Positions 48,501 to 60,200 of a DNA stretch of 64,000 bases are shown one piece after another; positions within the stretch are counted from its first letter, which is position 1; each line of letters opens with the position of its first letter. The stretch is taken from positions 35,570,001-35,634,000 of the forward strand of contig NC_073353.2 of assembly GCF_027580225.2 (NCBI RefSeq), written 5' to 3'. The notes beneath the pieces are model-generated. The model saw only the letters and a program-made list of their open reading frames with translations, was not told the DNA's origin and made no database searches. The translations under genes were made by a program, and so were the position numbers. The DNA is from Misgurnus anguillicaudatus (Eukaryota; Chordata; Actinopteri; Cypriniformes; Cobitidae).

Positions 48501-51500
48501 ATCTGCTTCAGTTTGTGTTTATTAACCCTTTAGTTTTACTTCATCACGCAGCTATTCCCGTTAGAGGTATCTGTTAAAATAATTTAATTAATTAATAATC
48601 TAGTATGTGTTCATTTTCTGTCATAGTTTCTTCAAAATTAAGTTTTTTTTTAGTGTTTTTAATAAAATATTTTCATTTTCATCATGACGCGTACCTCCGC
48701 ACCTTTGAACCCACAGTGTTTGGCCAGCCTTTAGGATGACATTCATAAAACTGAAGCGGCTGTTCTCCAGCCCTTTCAGTTTTTTCAATTTTGTGACCGG
48801 GTGAAAGTTGCGCAAGCTTATTTTACCGATTGCTTTTAAATATCTGAAAAAGCCCTTAAATATACAAAACATCGTGCAGCATGTTTTCTAGCCACACAAG
48901 CAGCGGTACATTAGTGCATCAATTTAAACTCAATCGTGTTATAACGACTCCCCCATAGACCATTTCCTTGAAGAAATCAGAACAGAAGCGACAAAAGAGA
49001 CTGATTAAAACACCAGGGAGGAAGGTCCATTTATTATCCGATCGACCAAAACGTACCTTAATACCAGGAATAAACAGGGCCTTACAGAACAGCCAGCCAA
49101 TCAGATGCACTGTCCAGCAAATTCATCATCTCTGTCTTTCTCTCCAGCTGTCTCTTTCTGTCCATGATCCACTAACTGTTCTCAAACACAGCACATTGTC
49201 CCTTTTGAAGAGCTTTCTTAATTCTCTTTTCCCTCTTTATCTGTCTTTTCATTAGGGTTGGGAATAGTGAACTTGTTTTTACTCAAACCAGGCGCCATTA
49301 TTAAAGAGTATTCTTGCGCGTCTGTGTATTCTTCGTAGCGATTGCTGCATCACAGCCCAAAAAGTCGTGTTGTGTGCTTACAGTCTGCAATTCTCATTGG
49401 CCTAAAATTGTTTCTCACACCCAGATTTTCTGTTATTGAGTTACCATCTGTTTCATCGACTGTTATGCACGTTATTGACTAATGCTAAAGTTTATATTTT
49501 CAATCATATACTATTTTGTAAATAAATGTCTTTGGAAGTGATCAATATAACATTCAAAAATGGCATAAGACGATCATGACACCCGAGAACCAATGATCGT
49601 CTTACAAACTGACTTTGCGCCAGTGTGCCGCCATTTTTGATTTTGTTAAGTAAAATCTAAACCCCTATTATAATATTCCTTATTTCCATAACTATAGCAT
49701 TCATGTTTCTGTCCTCCTTTCTCTATCAGCATCTTTTATGTTTTAATTTTTGTCTCTTCCACTGCATTTTCTTACTGCAACGAATCCCTACACTTAACCT
49801 CATTGTTCATCCTATGATCTGTCTCATACGGTTTGATTCTTCATTTCATGATAAGTGAAATATATGGTTGTTTTTTTGCACATGTTCACTGTGGGTCTGT
49901 TAAAGCTCTTGCATGTTTAGCAGTGATGTTTATCCCTGTTCGTTCTAGGCATGTGGAGATCCCAAGGCAAAGCCCTCGTACCTGATTGACAAAAACCTGG
50001 AGTCGGCTGTGAAATTTATCGTCAGAAAATTCCCAGCTGTCGAGACGCGCAACAACAACGTAAGTTTTTAAGTTTTGGTCAAATTACAACCAACATCCTG
50101 ATGACATGTTTTGAAGTTTATTTCCTTGTTATAAATGGATAAATTGTATATAATATATTGAAGATGCTATAAGAGATTTCTGCAAAAAAAAAAAAAACTA
50201 TGCAAAGGGTTGTTGACCCACATTTATGTATTTGGTAGATGCTTTTATCCAAAGCGACTTAATGTGTGCATTTTATCACTTTGTGTGTTCCCTGGTAATT
50301 AAACTTATGATCCTTATTATCTGGACCAATCAGAATGATCTCTGCTTGTGAATCATGTAGCATATCTGTGGCATATGGTACTTACTGTGGAGTGTGCAAA
50401 TTTTAATAAGAGCGGAAGATCACTTAAAGCAAATTAAGTGCTTAAAACATATCGGCCATCGGCTGCCCTGATTCCTAAATATCGGCATCGGCCAGAGAAA
50501 AACCATATCGGTCGACCTCTAGTACTAGCATAAGCCCTCTCCGGAAAACCACCCCTAAATGTTTGTCTGGGAGTCCATGAAAATCTTCTTTATCAAATCA
50601 AACTTCTGGATACTATACAATTATTTGTAGTGTAATGCTGGCTAACAGTTTGAAAGCACAATGGAATAACACAACTATTCTGATTTAAATCTGGTGCCGT
50701 GACCCGAATCGCATTATCTAATGTGCATTACTGGAAAAGTTAGGATGCTTGAAAGGGGCTCAGTAATGAAATTAATGGAAAAGTGCCATTTAGATGTTTG
50801 ATTTTCCCTAATTTAATGCTGAAATTGCATGTTTATTGTTGTATCTGACATGTAATGCAAACTTCGAATACTGGTTGCATATTCTGTGACTGTATCTGTT
50901 TGCTGTATTGCTCTACGTGGCAAACGTAAGCACTTTGTATACCCCCATATCCTCTATGCTAATTTCAAGTGAAATGGACAGTGGTGTGGTGTGACACATC
51001 TGTAGTATTGAAATTAATAAAGATTTTTGTTATGTATTTCAGTGGGTTAAGTTTCCCATCTGAAATCCATTATACCTCTTCTAATACCACAGTCCTTGCT
51101 GTAATACTTTGTCGTCACTGCCAAAATTTTGAATATCTCTACAGCATTTTAACCACACTGTTTATGGGTTAACATGGTTCCCATTGGACCATTAGAATTA
51201 CGTAAAGGTTAATGCTTACGGTCGTAGGGTTTTAATTCCAAGATCATAATTTCCATCGTAAAACCACTGTGTTGTAACATGCAGTCTACTCTTTATTTTT
51301 AAAGTGTTTGTTTTAGTAAGTCATTGAACATGAGGTGGTGACCCATGAGAGGGGCTTCCCCATTTCTGTGTATTTTCCAGGAACATGTGGCTACATTTAG
51401 GTTTACCACAACACCACAAATAGCGGTCATCCTCGGTGTAAAACAGTATTTTTTTAGGACAGTTACTGCTGTCTTCTCTTCTTTATTGGTGTTTGTCTAT

Positions 51501-54500
51501 CATGTCCTCAGCATTCCCCCAGCAGGAAATTACATCAGTAAAGCAGCCCATATTACTTTAGGAATGTGGGCGTGTTACCTTTACTAGCTTTAAGACAGCA
51601 TTCCCATCTGCCGTTACAGCCGAATCCTTGTGCACTTCAAATTTTTAAATGAAAATTTGGGCTAGATAAATGCATTTTTAGTTGATGTATACTTCATTTC
51701 TATTTTTGTTTCACTGCAAAGCTCTATTTGCTATGTATTGATTTGCTATTCTGTAGTTTTTGGTAACCAGTTAGTGATAGGATATTGGCACTGAATTAAA
51801 TTTGAAATTAAAATATTTATTAATACAGTTGCAAACTAGGAGTAAGCGACCCATAAACGAAGAAAGTGAAGTTGTCTCAAAGTACACAGTTACATGATCC
51901 TGTTGTACAAATGGTAAAGCACTGCATCTGCAGTGCAATGGTCATAGATTCAATTCCGAGGGAAGACAGAAAATGTAAACCGTCAATGCACATCGTTGTA
52001 GAAAAAGTGACTACCAAATGCATAAATGCAAATATTAAGTTACATCATCATTTGGTGCCCAAGTGGTAATTGAGCTTGAGCCGTCTCTGCTATAAAATGT
52101 AATTTTGAGAGATGCATTCCATGTGTCAAGTGTGTGTTTTGTGTTCATTTGTCATTTCAGTTCCTCTGTAATAACCAGCAACCATTGTTGTCTTTTTTGA
52201 AGTGTTGTATATTTCAGATGCTGCATTGCCTTCTGCTTTGTGTTGAAGATGTTTAACTGCTTTCTGCAATGATGTGATGCTGTGTCATGTTTAGGGCTGT
52301 CACTAGTACTCAGATTTTTTTTTTAGAATGCCCGATTTAAAAATAAATACTCAGGTTATTTTTACCGTGTTGTTGAGTACTCGTAGAAATAGCAGAAGCA
52401 TGGTTTGGTGAAACACACGACAAAGAATGTTAACAGTTTTTTAACACTTAACATTGGAATCGGCGAATCAGCACTGAATTGAATAAACCAAGCGAAGGAG
52501 CAGTTTGGTTAGTGTAAGTACGGCCTCAATCACCCTGCGCATGGATAAATACCTGCATGAAGTCAAGTAAGCGCATCCTTCCGAATTTCCGAACTTAAAC
52601 CGCTATATGACTCTGATAATACGTTGTCGATAACTATGCTGAATCGAACAGCCAATATTATTCACAGCTATTTCATGTACTACAGCTTTTGATCAGTAAG
52701 TCCTTATCCATCTGAAATCACTGTTAGTTTGAGTCGTTTATAACATGCATTTGAAAAAGTAACACTCGTAAAATATAATCATTATACATACTCATTATTA
52801 TCATGAAAATATCTGAAAAGGTTTGAAGAACAGCAATATAAATATATCCTTAAGAAATTTCCTGCGTGTCATAGCTGCGTGTGTATGGTTTTTCGTCTAC
52901 ATCGCATATTGAGTTTCTGCACGAGAGCGCCCCCTGGCGTTTGGATGTAGGGACATTTCACCGTAATTCATTGAGAAGTATAGCATGCATCATCGGCCAA
53001 TATATCGGTGCACCCCTACGGCTAAAAGAAGGAAATGTAATCCCGTGATTTTTCCAATTACTGTACCCAAGACAATGCGCGCTATAATCCCCTCCAACAT
53101 GACCGCACAATAGGCACGCTCTGTTTCTGCATCTTTCTTGCACACACGCAAAGCTCCATCACATAGGTGCTACAGTGCTAAATTAATTCAAATTATTAAT
53201 TCATCATCAATCAAATCACTGACTGATTTGCTATTATCATGTTAGACATAAATGTTGCACTGTACAGCCCCGTTTTAAGCCCTGTATTTGTTAAAAAAAA
53301 TTACTCCATTTACTTGAATACTCGTTAAAAACTTCAGATTACTCGCTTACCAAAATGCTTGATGGTGACAGCCCTAGCCATGTTTAACTGTGTTTGAGTT
53401 GCATTTTAGTGTTGTTTTATATTTCCTTTTTTTGTTGCATTTTTTTGCATGCTTAACATGGCTATTTTCTGGATTATTCTTTTGGTAAGTTTGGACTCCA
53501 TGTGGAGTCCCAGTTGCTTTATCTTTTAGTTCATGCTCCACTGTATATGCTGTTTAACATTTAAGTTGTACTCATATCATATCTATATGTCAAAAATTTG
53601 GGTAACATACTTGGACAAAAGGAATCTCAGATTTGCCCCTTTCAAAACTCAAACCTGTGTACTGTATTCATTTGGTGATGTTTGCATCTGATAAGGGTTA
53701 GTTCTGAGCTTTCTTTGAGTCTACAACTGCATGGTTACATGCTTTCTTTAAGTGTGTTTAGTACATTAAGGATCAATGACAAAACAAGCTCCTAAAAACT
53801 TATTTTTAAAAATATGCAATACATATTTTTGAGTCTGGAATAATGTCTATTGAACAACAATACAGTACATTTTTAATGATTTTGTTCACAATATTTTTAA
53901 AATACCCAATCAAAAAAAAAAAAAATTCAGGTGGTACAACCAATCATTGTCTATGTCAAATGTGTTTTAAGGTGCTCAAATGTGTCATGCTGATTGTTGG
54001 TTTATTTGATAGTGGCATTTAATTTAAAATTATAATCCTGAAAATGGTTTAAAAGCGAAAAACAAATGTATCATTAAATTAACATTTGAGAACTATACAT
54101 TTAAGAACAATATTGAAAAAAGTATTATCAATTATAGAAAACTTAGCCTCATTATTAAAACTAAAATTATAAGCTAAATTATTTGTTTATTAAAATTATT
54201 TATCTTAATGTTTTTGATTTTTTTTTAAGATGGGCATTTATAGCAGTTGCTCCTTTTGACTTTCTGGTTGCACTACCTGACCTCTGCAATGAATTTACAT
54301 TTAACATACTTTTAACTTGGATGCTGTTTTAAGAAATCAAATAGATAAATATGCTTTATAAATACAATGTGTTGATAATTTTTTTCTAGTTTTACATTGG
54401 TTGTACCACCTGACACAGAAAGTGTACCAACCTACTGATTACATTAAAGTAGCTATTTTTCAGTATTTAAAGGAATAGTCTACTCATTTTCAATATTAAA

Positions 54501-57201
54501 CTATGTTATTACCTTAACAAAGAAGAGTTGATACATCCCTCTTATCATCTGTGTGTGTGCACGTAAGCGCTGGGGTGCGCTGCGACACTTCGATAGCATT
54601 TAGCTTAGCCCCATTCATTCAATGCTACCAATCAGAGATAAAGTTAGAAGTGACCAAACACATCAACATTTTTCCTATTTAAGACGAGTAGTTATACAAG
54701 CAAGTTTGGTGGTACAAAATAAAACGTAGCGCTTTTCTAAGCGGATTTAAAAGACTAACTATATTTTATGGCGTAATAGCACTTTTGGGAGTATTTCGAC
54801 TCTGCGCAGTAACACCCTCCCTCTCCTATTATGAGAGTGAGAAGGGGAGCGGACTTTTCAGGCGAGTCGAAGTACTCCCAAAAGTGCTATTACACCATAA
54901 AATATAGTTCCTCTTTTAAATCCGCTTAGAAAAGCGCTACGTTTTATTTTGTACCACCAAACTTGCTCGTATAACTACTTGTCTTAAATAGGAAAAACGT
55001 TGATGTGTTTGGTCACTTCTAACTTTATCTCTGATTGGTACCATTGAATGAATGGGGCTAAGCTAAATGCTATCGAAGCGTCGCAGCGCGCTCCAGCGCT
55101 TACGTGCACGCACACAGATGATAGAGGGATGTATCAACAATTCTTAGTTAAGGTAATAACATATTTTAATATTGAAAATGAGTAGACTATTCCTTTAAGA
55201 GAAATCTAAAAAATTCATTCAGCCTTAAAGATCACACAGGGTTCCCAGGATGATGTGATAACATATTTACTTTTTATACTTTTTTAACTTCGTAATAAAA
55301 GGCCCATGATTGCAGTTGTAATACCTTGACAATTGAGAAATTCAAATTGTTGGGCAACATTTTTTCAATAATCCTAACATCCCAACAACTGCTAATATTC
55401 GTGAATTTGTTTATATAAAACTTTTCAAACATGAAATGCTGCCAAAGTGTCTTATATTTAACATTTCAGTAATTGAAACACTGTTTTTAAATGTTATCCT
55501 AAACTGCTAATTTGAATGGATGGTTGCCCCGCCAGCCATTTTACAAGTTTAAGATACCAAAACAAAAATTAGTATTTATTATTTAAAAATATTGAAAATG
55601 CATTTAATCTAAATAGGTTTAATAAATAAAGTGACACATGTCATTAAATATATCAGTTAATTTTAGTACATAATGCCCCAGACACAAAAATATGCATGCC
55701 ATGTCATTGATCCTTAAACAAGGGTGTTACGTGGTTTAGCATATTGTGCACATTATCACAACTTTTCCCCAAACACATTTTCTTTAAAAATAGCAGAAAT
55801 TGAGATTTTTTTTTCAAACTTAAATCTAAATTCAGAGATGATCTACATTTTGTTGACTTTTTTTCACAAAATCTTTCATGATCTAGGTATATTCACCCCA
55901 ACAAGAAAGTAACGATGATAAGAGAAAGGGTCAAAAAATGGTCCCAAGCTTTCACTGGGGCAGTACCTTTTAAAAATGCCATAACATGTACCATTTAGTT
56001 ACAGGTATGTATACATTTGATACCGATATGTACTTCTGGTATACTTCCTATTATGCACTCTTTAGTTGCAAAACTGTACCTTGAAAAGGGTACCACTAGG
56101 GACCATTTTTTGACCTGTATCTTATGAGAATCACAATTGAGAATATAATTAATGACCAAAAACCGAAGAGCGTAGCATAAGGGTGATACGAATTTTGGTA
56201 TGGAAAAAGTGCATAGTTCTTGCAAAACCAATTAATGACCGATTAAAACATGAAGTCTACGATCATCACTTTTTTCATCTCCATCTCTGCTGTTTTTTTA
56301 TATTCCTGATATCATCTCTAAAACATATATACCGACAATATCTAATTATTAGACTCCATTTTAACCTACTGGATTTGCATCATTTAATCAGATGATAATG
56401 TGAATATATGCAAGCACAGGCTTGCAAGGTGGGGATGAGGGTGTTTTCTTTAATGGAATTTGTCTTCTTGGTTTCTCTGATATTGGGCTTAATGGGTATC
56501 TCTAGTTCATTATTAACCCTGTTAGCTCTAACCTGGTTTTCTGGAAACCCCTCATAGAAACTAAGAGGATTTCGTCTCTAACTACATTCTAGAGCATATT
56601 TGCACTACCCTTTACTCCAGGGAAGCGTAACAAAGTCACAAGTGTCCAAATCATATAATCATACATCAAATCATACAAAAACATTTAAGCGGAGTTGAAC
56701 CACCTTTAGTAGTTGTAGATGCATTGTTATCCATACATGGATGTGAATGTTTGTCAACCTTCTCAGGTGAAGCAGTAATGCATTTTTTGCTCTAGAGTCG
56801 TGCATTCCGTAGTGGCAACCTAAGGATAAGTTGTATGCGTGTCAAGACTTGAAGCAGGGTTCATTCACCGGTTTGGCTTTAAAATATCGAGTCTGAGAAT
56901 TTTGTTCTTTGGCAGGGCTCAACAACAAAAAAAATTATTCTGGCCCTCTACAGACGTGACCCTCCTGTGGTTTTTTAAGAAAAATTATTTTAAGAAAACT
57001 TAATTTAATTATTTATTTTCAGATAGAAGCATCAAATTTTGATTTCACTCATAGATTTTACTTAAATTTCAATCTTTGACATGACTTTACTTTGTCTATT
57101 AAAGACATTAAAGTTATATTTTCATAGAATGTAGGGATGCACCGATATGGACATTTTGGCTGATACCGATAACCGATAACTCTTTATATTTGGGGACCGA
57201 T

Positions 57202-57287
<86 letters not shown>

Positions 57288-60200
57288 CCGATAAATATTC
57301 ATATTATTTTCACAATGAAAAACTAACAGACCGTGGACATCTTGTCTTTGCACTAGACTAGCATACTCTTCTTAAGCCCGCAACACGTGTCATCTTCGTG
57401 CTATGTCACAGAAAGCACAAATCAAAACTTCACATGGCCAGCAATGAGCAAGTGAAGTGGTTCAACAAACCAAAATAATCCATCATTTATCGGCTTTTAT
57501 TTATCGGCCTAATTTTGCTATCAGACCGATAACCGATAATATTAAAAATAAGCAGTTATCGGCCGATAACGAAATGCCGGCCGATATATCGTGCATCCCT
57601 AATAGAATGTTATGTAGGATGCTTTTATGTAGAAAACAGTAAATCACAAAACAATGATATTAGCTGGGTTTTACAGGCAGGGTCACTTATTATAAATACC
57701 TTTGAACAGCATCATATGCAGTATGTGTGTTCATTAAACAGTCTCTACTATAGCTATTATGTAACCGTGACCACTTTTGCATTTACTGAAATGGCCTGTG
57801 GTGCAAAACATTACAGTATGTACTTTGAAAACAAGCCTGTAAACACAAGATAAACTGCTAAATTGGACCATTGGCCATCCATATTGTTGAGCCCTGCCTA
57901 GAACATTTTCATTTTGGATTTAATTATTCGTGAGGACATCAGCCACTTTTTACAGAAGTTAAATGTTTGTGTAACGGTAATCTAAAACGTCTTTTTTAAC
58001 GTTTTTAAATCCAAAGATATTAAATTAATTTAATAACATCTCTAAATTTAAAGGGATAGTTCACCCAGAAGTGAAAATTCCGCCATTTACTTGCCCCCAT
58101 GTTGTTACAAACCTGTATACATTTCTTTGTTCTGCTAAACACAATGGACGATTTTTGTAATCAAGCAGAAAAGCACCATTGACTTCTAGTTGGAAAAGGA
58201 CTACTATGGAAGTCAATGGTGCCCAAAAACAATTTGGTTACAAACATTGCTCAAAATGTCTTCCTTTATGTTCAGCAGAACAAAAAATTAATTCAGGTTT
58301 GTAATAACATGAGAGTCAGTAAATGATGACAACATTTTCATTTGTTTGGTAAACTATCCCTTTAACTGTTGCGGATAGCCTTTATTCAGTTATGTTATAA
58401 TCTCAGGCTTAAAGCGTCTTGTGTGAACCCTGCTGATAAGTTTCTTGCTCATACATCACAATTATATGACCTTGTTTAATGAGTCTGTTTAACTGATGGC
58501 CTTTATTTTCTAATTACAGCAACAGCTTGCACAACTACAAAAAGAAAAGTCAGAAATACTGAAGAATTTAGCTCTATATTACTTCACCTTTGTGGATGTT
58601 ATGGAATTTAAGGTATGCAAGTTCATAAAACCATTAGTGCATAGATTATTCCACTGGTTTGAATGAAAAAAAAATTGGGATTTATTTACTTAGAAATTAA
58701 GAACGTGTGTATGTGTTATTTTATTATCATTGCCTGAAAGATACATTAGGGTTATATTTCATGCTTTCATTACCTCCAGGACCATGTTTGTGAACTGCTG
58801 AACACTATTGACGTTTGTCAAGTCTTCTTTGATATTGTAAGTTTTATTTATTGTAATAATTGTTTTTTAAATAGTGATAATTATTTATTGAAATGGCAGG
58901 TATGTAACAGTGTCATTTTTGTCCGTGTTGCAGACTGTAAATTTTGACCTCACAAGGAACTACCTGGACCTTGTGGTGACGTACACTACACTGATGATGC
59001 TGCTTTCACGTATCGAGGAGCGCAAAGCGATAATCGGCCTTTATAACTACGCTCATGAAATGACACACGGTTCAAGGTATTAAAGAGACACTCCACTATT
59101 TATGAAAAATGCTCATTTTCCAGCTCCCCTAGAGTCCACTTTTAGCATAGCTTAGCATAATCCATTGAATCTGATTAGACCATTAGCATTGTGCCTAAAA
59201 AATAACGGGTTTCGATATGCTTCCTATTTAAAACTTGACTCTTCTTTAGTTACATTGTGTACTAAGACCGACTGAAATGAAAAGTTATTATGCAGCAGCC
59301 AAAAATAGTCCTCTTAGTATATTTCAATAGCAGAGGACTATTTTCGGGCAATACGTAATATCATTGCGCCTCCTGCAGCCATGTTACACCAGCAAAGTCC
59401 TTGAAACTCCAGAATAAGAGTATAGTTCCTAGCCATATCTGCCTAGAGAATGGCAACTTTTAATTTTTCGTTGGTCTTAGTACACGATGTAACTACAAAA
59501 GAGTTAAGTTTTAAATAGGAAAAATATCAAAACTCTTTGGTTATTTTTTAGCGCAATGCTAATGGTCTAATCAGATTCAATGGATTATGCTAAGCTATGC
59601 TAAAAGTGGGACCGCCAGCTGAATGGATTCCAAAACGGTAAAAATCAAATGTTTAACTCTAGGGGAGCTGGAGAATGAGCATATTTTCAAGAAAGTGGAG
59701 TGTCCCTTTAAAGTAGTGCAAATATAGCAAGCCGCTTTGTTGTTAATGTGGATGTCACTACTTGAATTTATTAGGAATCATTATTTTTATATATTCTGGT
59801 TGTCACTTATATAGCTTTGTATACAGAATGTGACATCTCTGTTTAGCTGCGATATGTATGTGCCAAAGAGCTGTGTCGTGATTCGTGTGCTATTTTTGTG
59901 CCCAGTGATCGAGAATACCCCAGACTTGGACAGATGATCGTAGACTATGAGAATCCTCTGAAGAAGATGATGGAGGAATTTGTTCCTCATGGAAAAGTAA
60001 AATCTGCTTGCTGCAATACCGTTTCACATTACTTGTGTTGCGACTTTTTCTCATTTTCTAATTTCTTTTTTGTTTCTGTGTACATCAGTCGCTGTCAGAT
60101 GCACTGGTCTCCCTACAGATGGTGTACCCACGCCGTAATCTGTCTGCTGACCAGTGGAGGAACGCTCAGCTGCTCAGTTTGATTAGTGCTCCCAGTACCA

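Larger units (their letters stand above)
46233..49084. mobile_element. Harbinger-like element, outermost layer of a nest
   Basis: Left AAGGCTGTGTACACCTGGTA and right TACCAGGAATAAACAGGGCC are inverted. The subterminal words CATTTTGGTCGATCGGATCA (47777) and TCCGATCGACCAAAACGTAC (49037) continue the inverted repeat once the TTAA insertion at 46253-47771 is removed. It is related to 14565-15298. The interior right of the insertion includes a tandem duplication at 47984-48205. Confidence 0.75.
50060..52291. other. nckap1 intron 2, first part
   Basis: Contains a SINE-like fragment in minus sense (50210-50312), a hAT-like right-half fragment at 50445-50520 (CATATCGGCCATCGGC ... CCATATCGGTCGACC) and a plus-sense SINE (51886-52045). 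The remainder has no recognised feature. Confidence 0.5.
53766..55717. mobile_element. Outer TTAA element of a composite in nckap1 intron 2
   Basis: TTAAGGATCAATGACAAAAC on the left and TGTCATTGATCCTTAA on the right are inverted and both end in TTAA. Further in, AAAATATGCAATACATATTT / CAAAAATATGCATGCCATG continue the symmetry. The foldback element at 54467-55198 is inserted inside, as is the inverted pair 53927-54414. Confidence 0.7.
56913..57896. mobile_element. Outer TIR element around a hAT insertion
   Basis: CAGGGCTCAACAACAAAAAA at the left and ATATTGTTGAGCCCTG at the right are inverted, with TTCTGGCCC / TTGGCCATCC further in. It contains the hAT element 57132-57601. An 8-bp duplication at its own edges was not evident. 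Confidence 0.65.

Noticed and set aside
51886..52045. Possible tRNA gene
   Set aside because: A and B boxes are present but stems do not pair and the tail is that of dispersed SINE-like repeats.
57114..57353. 79-codon minus frame with YIYIYI
   Set aside because: Translation of the AT microsatellite in the hAT element.
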